From assembly GCA_017859745.1 (NCBI GenBank), contig JAFMML010000009.1, positions 1 through 64,000 on the forward strand: DNA of 64,000 nucleotides. The letters run 5' to 3'. Positions 18,722 to 31,832 of this stretch are shown here, piece by piece (within the stretch, counting starts at the first letter, position 1; each line of letters begins with the position of its first letter). This stretch comes from Planctomycetota bacterium (lineage in GTDB: Bacteria > Planctomycetota > Phycisphaerae > Phycisphaerales > SM1A02). The notes beneath the pieces are model-generated. The model ran no database searches. It was given only the letters and a program-made list of their open reading frames with translations, and had not been told where the DNA came from. The translations under genes were made by a program, and so were the position numbers.

Positions 18722-20065
18722 ATGACCACCCCCCTGCCGGCAACCCGATCCGAGACCGCCTTCGGCGACTTCAAGCTGCCGTTCGCTCCAGGCGAGGCGG
18801 TGGCCGAGGCCACCCGCTGCCTCTTCTGCCACGACGCCCCCTGCATCGCGGCGTGCCCCACGGCGATCGACATCCCCCAGTTCATCCGGAAGATCGCCAC
18901 CGGCAACGACCGCGGCAGCGCGAAGACGATCTTCGAGAGCAACATCCTCGGCATGAGCTGCGCCCGGGTCTGCCCGGTCGAGGTGCTGTGCGTCGGATCC
19001 TGCGTCTACAACGATCTCGACCAGCCGCCGATCGCCATCGGTCGCCTGCAGCGGCACGCGACCGACCGGGCCTTCGCCGAAGGCTGGACCTTCTTCGAGG
19101 CCGGCCCCGACACCGGCCGTCGGGTCGCCCTCGTCGGTGGCGGACCCGCCAGCCTCGCCGCGGCCCATCGCCTGCGCCGCCTCGGCCACGCCTGCACCAT
19201 CCTCGAGCGCGGCACGACCCTTGGCGGACTCAACTCCACGGGCGTGGCGCCCTACAAGATGCGGGCCGACCGCTCGATCGAGGAGATCGAGTGGGTGCTT
19301 GCGATCGGCGGCATCGAGGTTCGGACCGGGGTCGAGGTCGGCGGCCAGGGGCCGGACGATCCTTCGCTCGAGGATCTCGAACGCGACTTCGACGCGGTCT
19401 TCGTCGGCGCGGGCCTCGGCGCGGACTCGGCACTCGGCGTGCCCGGAGAGGACCTCCTCGGCGTCCACGGCGCCGTCGCCTGGATCGAATCGATGAAGCT
19501 GGGCGAGGTCGATCTCGCCGGCGTCGAGCGGGCGGTCGTCGTCGGCGGCGGCAACACCGCGATCGACGGCGTTCGGGAACTGCTCGGCCTCGGCGTCGCC
19601 TCGGTGACGATGCTCTATCGGGGCACGCCCGAACGCATGAGCGGATACGCCCACGAGTGGACCGCGGCACTCGCCGACGGCGCTCGCGTCGAGTGGCGGG
19701 CGATCGCCACCGACTTCGAGGGGACCGACCGAATCGAACGGGTCCGTGCCGCCAGGCTCGACGACGCACGGCGGCCGATCGACGGCGGCGAGTTCACCCT
19801 CGACGCCGATCTCGTGCTCCTCGCCATCGGACAGTCGAAGCTCGGCGAGCGCCTCGCGGCGCTCGAGGGCATCGCGCTCGATCGCGGACGGGTCGCCGTC
19901 GACGACGGCGGCGCCACCGGACGCGGCGGCTGGTACGCCGGCGGCGACTGCGTCAACGGCGGCAAGGAGGTCGTCAACGCCGTCGCCGAGGGCGATCGTG
20001 CGGCACTGGCGATCGACGCGTGGTTCGCCGCCGGGGGCGGCCTTCGAAAGGGCTCCGGTGCCTGA
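18722..20065 (+). CDS. preT: NAD(P)-dependent dihydropyrimidine dehydrogenase subunit PreT
   Basis: 447 residues, similar in build to the GltD-like half of mammalian dihydropyrimidine dehydrogenase. The N-terminal Fe-S region has CLFCHDAPCIAACP and SCARVCPVEVLCVGSC. An FAD-binding GGGPASLAAAHRL begins near residue 137 and an NAD(P)-binding VVVGGGNTAIDG near 272; the C-terminal GGDCVNGGKEVVNAVAEG closes the FAD site. It passes electrons from NAD(P)H to PreA to reduce uracil or thymine to the 5,6-dihydro form. Its last 8 bases overlap the start of preA. Confidence 0.85.
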   Translation: MTTPLPATRSETAFGDFKLPFAPGEAVAEATRCLFCHDAPCIAACPTAIDIPQFIRKIATGNDRGSAKTIFESNILGMSCARVCPVEVLCVGSCVYNDLDQPPIAIGRLQRHATDRAFAEGWTFFEAGPDTGRRVALVGGGPASLAAAHRLRRLGHACTILERGTTLGGLNSTGVAPYKMRADRSIEEIEWVLAIGGIEVRTGVEVGGQGPDDPSLEDLERDFDAVFVGAGLGADSALGVPGEDLLGVHGAVAWIESMKLGEVDLAGVERAVVVGGGNTAIDGVRELLGLGVASVTMLYRGTPERMSGYAHEWTAALADGARVEWRAIATDFEGTDRIERVRAARLDDARRPIDGGEFTLDADLVLLAIGQSKLGERLAALEGIALDRGRVAVDDGGATGRGGWYAGGDCVNGGKEVVNAVAEGDRAALAIDAWFAAGGGLRKGSGA

Positions 20066-21335
20066 TCTCTCGACCGACACCGGCGGCATCCGCTCGCCGA
20101 ACCCCTTCTGGCTCGCGAGCGCGCCGCCGACCAACAGCGGCCTGCAGGTCCAGCGAGCCTTCGAGGCCGGATGGGGCGGCGCGGTCTGGAAGACCCTCGG
20201 CACGCCGATTCGCAACGTCACCAGCCGCTTCGGCGGCCACTCGATCGGCGGCGTGCGCGGCGCGGGCTTCAACAACATCGAACTCATCACCGACCGTCCG
20301 CTCGAGGCCAACTACCGCGAGATCGCCGAGACCAAGCGCCTCTTCCCGGACCACGCGATGATCGTCTCGCTGATGTTCGAGACCCGCGAGGAGTGGAAGG
20401 AGCACATCGGCCGCTCGATCGACGCCGGCGCCGACGGACTCGAACTCAACTTCGGCTGCCCCCACGGCATGTGCGAGCGGGGCATGGGCAGCGCCGTCGG
20501 CCAGGAGCCCGCGGTCAACGAGCGGATCACCTCCTGGGCGGCGGAGTTCTCGACGGTTCCGGTGATCGTCAAGCTGACGCCCAACGTGTCCGACATCGTG
20601 CCGCATGGACTCGCCGCGAAGCGCGGCGGCGCGGACGCGGTCAGCCTGATCAACACCATCAAGAGCATCATCGGCGTCGACATCGACCGCTTCGTGCCCG
20701 AGCCTCGGGTCGGAGGCGCCAGCACCAACGGCGGCTACTGCGGCAGCGCCGTCAAGCCGATCGCCCTGCACATGGTGGCGGCGCTCGCGCGAGAACGGGA
20801 ATTCGGCCTGCCCATCAGCGGCATCGGCGGCGTGGCCGACTGGCGCGACGCGGTCGAGTTCATCCTGCTCGGGGCGAGCACCGTGCAGGTCTGCACCGAG
20901 GTCATGCTTCGAGGCTACGGCGTCGTCGAGGACATGATCGACGGCCTCTCCGAGTACATGCGGACCCACGGCTTCGAGTCGATCGACCAGATGGTCGGCA
21001 AGGCGGTGCCGGGCTTCCGCGAGTGGGGCGACCTCGACCTCAACCACGAACTCGTCGCGAAGATCGACGCCGACGCGTGCATCGGCTGCCAACTGTGCGT
21101 CGCCGCCTGCCACGACGGGGCCCACCAGTGCATTCATCCACAGGAGGGCTCGCGGGTTCCCGTCGTCGACGAGTCCGAATGCGTGGGCTGCAACCTCTGC
21201 AAGATCGTCTGCCCGGTCGAGGAGTGCATCTCGATGGAGACCGTCGAGCACGACGTGCCGCCGGCGACCTGGAACCAGCACGTGGCCGATCCGGTCCACC
21301 ATCCCCTGCGACCGAAGAAGGGCTCGCACGGCTGA
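20058..21335 (+). CDS. preA: Dihydropyrimidine dehydrogenase catalytic subunit PreA
   Basis: 425 residues from a GTG at 20058 that overlaps the preT stop by 8 bases. The FMN-binding TIM barrel of the dihydroorotate dehydrogenase type has NFGCPHGMCERG, VIVKLTPN, GGYCGSAVKPIALHM and SGIGGVADWRDA. Two 4Fe-4S motifs follow at the C-terminus, CIGCQLCVAACHDGAHQC and CVGCNLCKIVCPVEEC. Together with PreT it reduces uracil and thymine, the first step of the reductive pathway. In the active-site loop the position of the mammalian catalytic Cys (ACGQ) is Val147 (SAVGQ) here; Cys139 lies eight residues earlier. Confidence 0.9.
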   Translation: MPDLSTDTGGIRSPNPFWLASAPPTNSGLQVQRAFEAGWGGAVWKTLGTPIRNVTSRFGGHSIGGVRGAGFNNIELITDRPLEANYREIAETKRLFPDHAMIVSLMFETREEWKEHIGRSIDAGADGLELNFGCPHGMCERGMGSAVGQEPAVNERITSWAAEFSTVPVIVKLTPNVSDIVPHGLAAKRGGADAVSLINTIKSIIGVDIDRFVPEPRVGGASTNGGYCGSAVKPIALHMVAALAREREFGLPISGIGGVADWRDAVEFILLGASTVQVCTEVMLRGYGVVEDMIDGLSEYMRTHGFESIDQMVGKAVPGFREWGDLDLNHELVAKIDADACIGCQLCVAACHDGAHQCIHPQEGSRVPVVDESECVGCNLCKIVCPVEECISMETVEHDVPPATWNQHVADPVHHPLRPKKGSHG

Positions 21336-21443
21336 GGCTCGCGACGCACCGCGACAAGAACGCCCTCGACCGACTCCATCGACATCGCCGACGCCGACGC
21401 CGACGACCGACACCGCATCGCTCCTTCCCGAGGAACGCCTCCC

Positions 21444-25350
<3,907 letters not shown>

Positions 25351-25361
<11 letters not shown>

Positions 25362-25376
25362 GAAAGGATGAGTTGA
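25351..25376 (+). repeat. 11-bp direct repeat across the mmsA stop
   Basis: GGATGAGTTGA occurs at 25351-25361, where it contains the mmsA stop, and again at 25366-25376, with a diverged third copy (GAACGAGCTGA) just after. It looks like a small tandem duplication and has no clear function. Confidence 0.7.
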
Positions 25377-25422
25377 ACAAGAACGAGCTGAGACGCGACA
25401 CGCACGCAGGAGCAACGCCGTC

Positions 25423-26796
25423 ATGAACCCACCGCCCCCGCCATCCTCCCATGCGCTCGACGCGCCCCCCTCGGGCATGGGCTCGGAGGAGATGATCCGG
25501 GCGTGCCTCGAGCACAGCATGTTCTCCTGGAGCGCGACCGGGAAGGTCGCGCCGGTGCCGGTCGCCCGCGCCGAGGGCATCCACCTCTACAGCCCCGAAG
25601 GCAAGCGCTGGATCGACTTCAACAGCCAGCTGATGAGCGTGAACATCGGCCACGGCCATCCCCGGGTCGTCAAGGCGATCCAGGATCAGGCCGCGACGCT
25701 CGCCTACGCGTTCCCGGGGATCGCGACGGAGATCCGGGCGCGGCTCTCGCTGAAGCTCGCCGAGATCGTGCCCGGGAACATCAACAGCTTCTTCTACACC
25801 TTGGGCGGCGCGGAAGCCAACGAGAACGCGATCAAGGCGGCGCGGCTCTACACCGGTCGCCACAAGATCCTCGTGCGGCACCGGGCCTACCACGGCGGCA
25901 CCCACGGCGCCATCACCCTGACCGGCGATCCTCGCCGTTGGCCCGCCGAGCCCGGCATGCCCGGCGTGGTTCGGACGATGGACCCGCGGCCCTACGAGTT
26001 CAGCTTCGGCTCGACCGACGCCGAGATCGTCGAGAACAACCTCCGCTATCTCGAGGAGACCATCGCCTACGAGGGCCCGCAGAACATCGCCGCGATGTTC
26101 ATCGAGACCGTCACCGGCACCAACGGCATCCTGCCGCCTCCCGAGGGCTACCTGAAGGGCCTCAAGGCGCTGCTTGCGAAGCACGGCATCCTGCTGGTCT
26201 GCGACGAGGTCATGTGCGGCTTCGGGCGCACCGGCCGCCTCTTCGCCTTCGAGCACGGCGGCATCGTGCCCGACATCGTGACCATGGCGAAGGGACTCAC
26301 CTCGAGCTATCTGCCGCTCGGGGTGATGGCCCTGTCCGATCCGATCGCGGACCACTTCCGCGAGAACGTCTTCTGGGGCGGGCTCACCTACAACGCCCAT
26401 CCGCTCTGCCTCGCCGCGGCGCTCGCGGCGATCGAGGTCCTCCTCGACGAGGGCATGATCGAGAACTCGGCGCGGATGGGCGACGTCATGCGGGGCCACA
26501 TGGAGCGCCTCGCCGCGAAGCATCGCTGCGTCAAGGAGCACCGCAACATCGGCCTCTTCGGGACGATCGAGCTTCAGAAGAACACCCGCGGCGAGCGCCT
26601 CGTGCCCTACGCGGGAAGCCATCCGGTCATGCCGAAGCTCGGGGCGTTCCTCAAGGAGAACGGCCTCTTCACGGTGCTGCAGTGGAACCTGGTGATGTGC
26701 AATCCCCCGCTCTGCATCGACGAGGCGCAGATGGCCGAGGCGTTCGAGATCATCGACCGCGGCCTCGACCTCGTGGACGAGGTGGTCGAGGACTGA
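25423..26796 (+). CDS. Class III aminotransferase, probably beta-alanine:pyruvate/2-oxoglutarate
   Basis: 457 residues. PLP-dependent fold type I with FYTLGGAEANENAIKAAR, HRAYHGGTHGAITLTG, CDEVMCGFGRTG and the Schiff-base lysine in MAKGLTSSYLPLG (Lys290). It moves the amino group from an omega-amino acid to a keto acid. Position after the other five genes points to beta-alanine (or 2-methyl-beta-alanine) as donor, giving the semialdehyde used by the dehydrogenase encoded just upstream. Other omega-amino acid donors cannot be excluded. Start has GGAG 12-15 bases upstream. Confidence 0.85.
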   Translation: MNPPPPPSSHALDAPPSGMGSEEMIRACLEHSMFSWSATGKVAPVPVARAEGIHLYSPEGKRWIDFNSQLMSVNIGHGHPRVVKAIQDQAATLAYAFPGIATEIRARLSLKLAEIVPGNINSFFYTLGGAEANENAIKAARLYTGRHKILVRHRAYHGGTHGAITLTGDPRRWPAEPGMPGVVRTMDPRPYEFSFGSTDAEIVENNLRYLEETIAYEGPQNIAAMFIETVTGTNGILPPPEGYLKGLKALLAKHGILLVCDEVMCGFGRTGRLFAFEHGGIVPDIVTMAKGLTSSYLPLGVMALSDPIADHFRENVFWGGLTYNAHPLCLAAALAAIEVLLDEGMIENSARMGDVMRGHMERLAAKHRCVKEHRNIGLFGTIELQKNTRGERLVPYAGSHPVMPKLGAFLKENGLFTVLQWNLVMCNPPLCIDEAQMAEAFEIIDRGLDLVDEVVED

Positions 26797-26817
26797 GCGC
26801 CGAAGCTCGCGATCGGG

Positions 26818-28356
26818 TCATCTCGGCGGCCGCAGGCGCATGCCGAGCAGGTAGACCGCGGCGGAGATCGCGAGGCCGGTGAACCACGCGTAGGGATAGA
26901 GCGTTGACCAGAATCCGCCCGCCTCGCCCAGATCGATCACCTTGACCTGCCCGAGGAAGCCGGGCACGTTGGGGGCGACGCCGAGGGCGAGCGCGACCAT
27001 CGCGATCCAGTTGACGCGGCCGTAGCGGCCGTCGTGGCGGTAGAGGTCCTCCACCACCAGCGTCTTGCGCTTCACGATCCAGTAGTCGGCGATCATGATG
27101 CCGGCGATCGGACCCAGCAGCGCCGAGTAGCCGACGAGCCAGTCGAAGATGTAGGTGTCGGCGGAGGCGAGCAGGCGCCACGGCATGATCGCGATGCCGA
27201 CGAGTCCGGTGATCACGGCGCCGGTGCGGAAGGAGATCCGCTTCGGCGCGAGGTTCGCGAAGTCGTTGGCGGGGCTCACGATGTTGGCGGCGATGTTGGT
27301 CGAGATCGTCGCGACGCCGACGGCCACCAGGGCGATCAGGGCGACCAGCAGGCGGGTGCCGTCGCCGGCGAAGACCGGCGCCTCCATGCCGGGCGGGGCG
27401 TCGGCGCTGGTGAGGTACGACAGCACCTTGACCGGATCCCAGAGTTCCGCGGCAGGCACGCCCTTCAGAAGCGCCTGCGAGGCGCTGGTGATGACGACGG
27501 CCATGGCGCTGAAGGCGATCATCGTGGTCGGCAGGCCCAGCGCCTGACCCCAGGCCTGCTCGCGCTGACCCTTGCCGTAGCGGGTGAAGTCGGGGATGTT
27601 CAGGCTCAGCGTCGCCCAGAATCCGATCATGCCGGTCAGCGAGGGCACGAAGACCTTCCAGAACGCGCCCATCGACTCGAACTTCGAGGGCTCGTCGAAG
27701 GTCGGACCGAAGTCGCCGGCACGCCGGACCAGCCAGACCAGCAGCCACAGCGCGAGCACCATCAGGAGCGGCGCCGCCCAGTTCTCGAAGAACTTCAGGG
27801 CGTTCATGCCCGCCACGATGATCCCGATGTTGACGAGCCAGAACACGCCGAAGCAGATCGCGCTGGGCACGCCGAGACCCATCACCGTCGCGTCGCCGCC
27901 GACCGTGGCGAACGCGGGCCACACCGCGACGAGGAAGGTCTTCATCGCCTCGCCGCCGAGATAGGTCTGGATCCCGAACCAGCCGCAGGCGACGACGGCG
28001 CGAGCCATCGCCGGAACGTTCGCGCCGACCGTGCCGAAGCTGCTGCGCACGACGACCGGGAATGGCAGGCCGTACTTCGTGCCGGGGTGGGCGTTCAGCA
28101 GGATCGGGATCAGCACGATCAGGTTGCCCAGGCCGATCGTCAGCAGGGCCTGCCACCAGTTCATGCCCTGGGCGACGAGCCCGCCGGCCAGCATGTAGGT
28201 CGGCAGGCAGTGGGCCATGCCCATCCACAGGGCGGCGTAGTTGTAGGTGGTCCAGTTCCGCCGCTCGACCGGCACCGGGGCGAGGTCGGCGTTGACCAGT
28301 CGGCTGTCGTGGAGATCCGCAGGCAGGCCGGAAAGATCGGGCGGTGAATCGGTCAT
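26818..28356 (-). CDS. NCS1-family nucleobase permease
   Basis: 512 residues from the ATG at 28356; a GTG at 28401 would add 15. About twelve hydrophobic helices are visible. Hallmarks are NWTTYNYAALWMGMAHCLPTY near the N-terminus, GTVGANVPAMARAVVACGWFG, NIPDFTRYGKGQREQAWGQ, and INIAANIVSPANDF-like TNIAANIVSPANDFANL, all typical of cytosine/uracil/allantoin symporters (NCS1). It lies convergent to the pyrimidine-degradation genes with a 21-base gap, so uracil, thymine or a hydropyrimidine is the most likely cargo. Allantoin or hydantoin are alternatives. Confidence 0.88.
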   Translation of the reverse strand: MTDSPPDLSGLPADLHDSRLVNADLAPVPVERRNWTTYNYAALWMGMAHCLPTYMLAGGLVAQGMNWWQALLTIGLGNLIVLIPILLNAHPGTKYGLPFPVVVRSSFGTVGANVPAMARAVVACGWFGIQTYLGGEAMKTFLVAVWPAFATVGGDATVMGLGVPSAICFGVFWLVNIGIIVAGMNALKFFENWAAPLLMVLALWLLVWLVRRAGDFGPTFDEPSKFESMGAFWKVFVPSLTGMIGFWATLSLNIPDFTRYGKGQREQAWGQALGLPTTMIAFSAMAVVITSASQALLKGVPAAELWDPVKVLSYLTSADAPPGMEAPVFAGDGTRLLVALIALVAVGVATISTNIAANIVSPANDFANLAPKRISFRTGAVITGLVGIAIMPWRLLASADTYIFDWLVGYSALLGPIAGIMIADYWIVKRKTLVVEDLYRHDGRYGRVNWIAMVALALGVAPNVPGFLGQVKVIDLGEAGGFWSTLYPYAWFTGLAISAAVYLLGMRLRPPR

Positions 28357-28414
28357 CAAGCGACCATCGGTCCGCGGGTCGTTCGCTCCGCAGTTCGGCA
28401 CGGGCGGGATCAGG

Positions 28415-28804
28415 TCAGGCGGCGATCGACATCCCGATCCACGCCGCCCCGACCCCGGCCAGCACCGTCAGCAGCAGGTCCGCGACGGCGTGGACGACTC
28501 GGCGATCGGCCAGGAACCGCTCGGCGTCGACCGCCACCGTCGAGAACGTCGTCACCGCGCCGCAGAAGCCGTTCCCGAGGACCGACGCCAGCACCGGCGA
28601 CATCGTCCCACCCATCGCGAGGCTGCCGACGAGGCCCAGCACGAACGACCCGAACACGTTGACCGCGAGGGTGCCGAAGGGAAAGTGCCGTTCCGAGGCC
28701 AGCGCCCGCGCCGCCGACTCGTGGACGAAGCCGCCAAGATGATGTCGGAGCATCGCTCCCGCGGCGCCGAAGAGGGCGATGCCGACGAGTTCGAGGGGGC
28801 TCAT
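28415..28804 (-). CDS. crcB: Fluoride channel protein CrcB/Fluc, second of a pair
   Basis: 129 residues, four hydrophobic helices. Family motifs: GAMLRHHLGG, FPFGTLAVNVFGSF (conserved Asn) and GFCGAVTTFSTVAVD (Phe and Thr-Thr-Phe-Ser-Thr lining the pore). Fluc proteins form dimers that export fluoride. Its ATG overlaps the stop of the upstream crcB gene (ATGA, 28801-28804). Two tandem, non-identical copies suggest an obligate heterodimer with fixed opposite topologies. Confidence 0.9.
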   Translation of the reverse strand: MSPLELVGIALFGAAGAMLRHHLGGFVHESAARALASERHFPFGTLAVNVFGSFVLGLVGSLAMGGTMSPVLASVLGNGFCGAVTTFSTVAVDAERFLADRRVVHAVADLLLTVLAGVGAAWIGMSIAA

Positions 28805-29250
28805 CGCGAAGTCCCTCCCGGGCGACCGATCGCGACGACGGCCACACGAGTTCCGACGAACGCCGCCATGACGCCCGTCGCAAAGCTCGCCGCGAAGTAG
28901 CCGATCGCAAGCCACGCGTGGCGGCTCTCGACCAACTGCACGAACTCGACGCTCATCGTGGAGAAGGTCGTGAACGACCCGCAGAAGCCGATGGCGGCGA
29001 ACGGCCGCAGCCAACGCGGCGCGTGGGGTCGCAGCTCGCAGATGGCCATGACCGCACCCAGCACCAACGCCCCGGCGACGTTGACCGCGAAGGTCGCCCA
29101 CGGGAATCGAGGGTCGGCCATCGACATCGTGGGCAGCAGCGCCTCGACGCCCACGCGGGCCAGCGCGCCGAGGGCCCCGCCGACGGCGACCAGCAGCGTG
29201 ACCGGCACGGGCTTCGCGGCGGACGAGGGCGGTTCGGCGAGTTCGTTCAC
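28801..29250 (-). CDS. crcB: Fluoride channel protein CrcB/Fluc, first of a pair
   Basis: 149 residues with four helices and the same motifs as its neighbour: GGALGALARVGVE, FPWATFAVNVAGALVLG and GFCGSFTTFSTMSVEFV. The polar N-terminus NELAEPPSSAAKPVP is longer than in most copies. It is the upstream member of a two-gene unit, overlapping the next crcB by 4 bases. No fluoride riboswitch is recognisable in the 150 bases before it. Confidence 0.9.
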   Translation of the reverse strand: MNELAEPPSSAAKPVPVTLLVAVGGALGALARVGVEALLPTMSMADPRFPWATFAVNVAGALVLGAVMAICELRPHAPRWLRPFAAIGFCGSFTTFSTMSVEFVQLVESRHAWLAIGYFAASFATGVMAAFVGTRVAVVAIGRPGGTSR

Positions 29251-29309
29251 GGCCGCCGCAACCTACTCCGGCGACCCTGCCGCCACAAACGTCGGCATCG
29301 CGAACAAGA

Positions 29310-29347
29310 CACGCCGCCGCCGAGCCCGCGGGCCCGGTGACGGCGTG
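29310..29347 (-). terminator. Long imperfect hairpin after the dockerin-like gene at 29403
   Basis: Arms 29310-29327 and 29330-29347 pair over 18 positions with two mismatches and one G-T pair; the two-base centre means the last pairs open into a loop. On the minus strand TCTTGTTCG follows, a weak T-rich tract. It lies 56 bases after the minus-strand stop and 60 bases before the first crcB start. Confidence 0.5.
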
Positions 29348-29402
29348 CGTGGTGGGCGGCCCGAAGGCGACCCTTTCGAATCGAGAGTGCCGCGAGACCG
29401 CC

Positions 29403-31832
29403 TCAGGGACACGGACCCCAGGCGTCCAGCAGGATCGCCAGATCCGCACCATCGACCGTGCCGGAGGCGTTCAGGTCGGCGGGGCAGGCACCCTTGCCGC
29501 ACGAGCCCCACGCGTCGAGGAGGATCGCGAGGTCGGCGCCGTCGACCGTGCCGTCGTCGTTGAGGTCCGCCGGACAGTCGGTCGAAGGCTCCACGGTCAA
29601 CGTGACCATGGTGGGGTTGTCCGGGTCGAAGCCTTCGTCGTGGTAGGCCAGGCGGTACGTGTTGAGACCGATCGTGAGCAGGGAGCCATCCACCAGATCG
29701 CCGCTGTCGTCGTCCTTCCAGAAGAGGCCGATGAAGTCGTCCTCGGCGGGATAGTCGAGGATGCCGAACTTGGTGCCGGCGGGCAGCACCACGTCGTTCT
29801 CGGGTCGGACGAAGGCGTCGAGGTAGGCGCCGATGGTGCCCATCACCACCTCCGACCCCGCGATCAGGCGTTGCGATCGGTCCTGCTGCGGATCGAGTTC
29901 GATGGCGAGCTTCGAGAACGGATTCAGCACGATCGGACCGTCGATCTGCAGGGTCGAACCGGTCGAACCCAGGATGCCCAGAGTCGCCTCGACCCCGAAC
30001 AGTTCGAACAGGCCACTGCCGGACACGGCGCCCGATCCCACGAAGACGCCCTCCACTTCGATGAACGCCTCGTTGACGATGGGGATCCGGGACGTGACGA
30101 AGGCGTCTTCCCTCACGAACAAGGCGGAGTTCTCGCCGAGGATCTCGATGGTTCCGTCGTCCCAGCCGCTGCCGATCGAGTCGGTGATCTCGAGGTCGGC
30201 GAACTCGGTGAGCGTCACCTTCGGATTCGGGGAGAAGACCATGTCCATGAACAGGGCGTCGACGCTCACGGTCCCGTCCCCGGCGAGGATCAGATGGGCG
30301 CCCGGCCCGTCCATCACGATGGCGGTGGTCAGGCCCGTCGCGACGCCGGTCGTGAAGTCGGTGTCGATCGTCGTGGTGCCGCGCACCGTGGTGAGATCGG
30401 ACACGATCTTCGATGACGGCTCGAACGTGACGGTGGCGCCGTCGAGAAGCATGGTGTCCACCTCGATGCCGACGCCGCCGAGTCCGAGTTCGATGCTGGC
30501 GTTCTCGACCTCGAGCGCGCCGGTCTCGAGCGTCGATTCGGCACCGAAGATCCGGAGCACGCCGCCGTTGTGGACCCGCATCTTGCCGGAACCGGTCCTG
30601 AAGATCACGTAGGACTGGAACAGCTCGAGCGTCCCGCCGTCGACGTCGGCGTGGTTGACGGAGTTGGAGAAGTAGCACCGAACGCTGTTGGGGAGACCGA
30701 ACCCGGTCTGCCCGCACTCGTCGAACTTCAGCGAGGCGCCCGGCGCGACCGAGAGGGTCGTGGGCGACCCGACCAGGCCCTGCATGCCCAGATACCCGCT
30801 GTCGCCCCCGGTCGCCGAGAGCGAGAGCGGGACCGGGGCATCCCACACCGGCTGCTCCGGAACGCAGACGAGACGGGCGTTGTCGAGGTCGATCGCGGTC
30901 TGATCGCCACGAAGTCGGAACGTGAAACCGTCCGGGTCCATGTCGACGTTCCGCAGCGTGAGCGTCTCGACGGTCAGTTCGAAGAAGTCCGGCTCGAAGG
31001 TGTCGAGGTTGAGGCCGGAGAGCGTGACGCCGACCTGGCCTCCCGAGGGTCCGGCCCACGTCGTGTTCCTCCACGGCGCCTGGCCGGAAGTCCGCCAGTC
31101 GTGGTCCCGGTAGAACAGCTTGCTCGTGCACTCCGTCGTCGCCTCGAGGGTGACGCAGTCCACCGTGTCCGAAGGCGGCGGAACGCTGTCGCCGCACGCG
31201 GGGATGGTCGCGCAGGTGGGCTCCCCTCCACAGTTCGCAGGCATGCCGGTCCCGCCCGCGCCGATCGCGATCGCGGTGTTCGGCGTCGACTCGTAGGCGT
31301 ACTCGACGATCGAACGCGGCTGGGCTCCGAAGAACTCGGCGACGCAGAACCGAATCCAGCCGTAGTGCAGCGCCCCGGTCGCCTCGTTGGTGAAGCGGAC
31401 TCCGACGTAGTTGTCGCCGCTCGACAGGATCCAGTTCGCGGCGGGTTGATCGATGGTCGGCGTGCTGCCGGAGGTCCAGCTCGGGACCTTCGGCCCGATG
31501 AGCGTGCCCAGCGGAAGATTGTTGACGCCGCTGGCGCCGTTGAAGCCGCGCACGAAGGCGTTGCTCGGCGAATCGAACGAACCGTCGCAGAACAGTGTGA
31601 ACTGGTTCTTGAACTGGAAGTCGTAGCCGTCCACGGTGGGCGAGGTCGCGCTTTCGCCGGTGACGAGGTTGATCACGATCCCCGACTCGGTCGAGGGGAT
31701 GTTGATGTTCACCATGCCGCTCGCCACGACGTCGGCGGAGGCGGTGGAGGCGGCGCCAAGGCCGCCCCCCAGCGCCAGCGCGAGGGCCGGGCGGACGAAG
31801 CGGGCAGGGCACGATCGGTGCTGACGGGGCAT
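29403..31832 (-). CDS. Secreted beta-helix-like protein with dockerin-like C-terminus
   Basis: 809 residues from the ATG at 31832, which has GGAG about 10 bases upstream; an ATG 42 bases further upstream is possible. Signal peptide: RPALALALGGGLGAASTASA. Residues ~35-210 form a domain with DGYDFQFKNQFTLFCDG and GDNYVGVRF, seen in planctomycete proteins in which a single barrel precedes repeats. The middle has many short strands with GGTLELFQ, GGVLRIFGAEST, GALEVENASIELG and AHLILAGDG, like autotransporter-type beta-helix rungs. The C-terminus has two dockerin-like repeats, DLNDDGTVDGADLAILLDAW and DLNASGTVDGADLAILLDAW. Likely a large surface protein; function unknown. Confidence 0.75.
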   Translation of the reverse strand: MPRQHRSCPARFVRPALALALGGGLGAASTASADVVASGMVNINIPSTESGIVINLVTGESATSPTVDGYDFQFKNQFTLFCDGSFDSPSNAFVRGFNGASGVNNLPLGTLIGPKVPSWTSGSTPTIDQPAANWILSSGDNYVGVRFTNEATGALHYGWIRFCVAEFFGAQPRSIVEYAYESTPNTAIAIGAGGTGMPANCGGEPTCATIPACGDSVPPPSDTVDCVTLEATTECTSKLFYRDHDWRTSGQAPWRNTTWAGPSGGQVGVTLSGLNLDTFEPDFFELTVETLTLRNVDMDPDGFTFRLRGDQTAIDLDNARLVCVPEQPVWDAPVPLSLSATGGDSGYLGMQGLVGSPTTLSVAPGASLKFDECGQTGFGLPNSVRCYFSNSVNHADVDGGTLELFQSYVIFRTGSGKMRVHNGGVLRIFGAESTLETGALEVENASIELGLGGVGIEVDTMLLDGATVTFEPSSKIVSDLTTVRGTTTIDTDFTTGVATGLTTAIVMDGPGAHLILAGDGTVSVDALFMDMVFSPNPKVTLTEFADLEITDSIGSGWDDGTIEILGENSALFVREDAFVTSRIPIVNEAFIEVEGVFVGSGAVSGSGLFELFGVEATLGILGSTGSTLQIDGPIVLNPFSKLAIELDPQQDRSQRLIAGSEVVMGTIGAYLDAFVRPENDVVLPAGTKFGILDYPAEDDFIGLFWKDDDSGDLVDGSLLTIGLNTYRLAYHDEGFDPDNPTMVTLTVEPSTDCPADLNDDGTVDGADLAILLDAWGSCGKGACPADLNASGTVDGADLAILLDAWGPCP

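Noticed and set aside
29251-29330. Possible fluoride riboswitch before the crcB pair
   Set aside because: The region is GC-rich with GATG and GCC words, but the fluoride aptamer core and its pseudoknot pairing could not be laid out.
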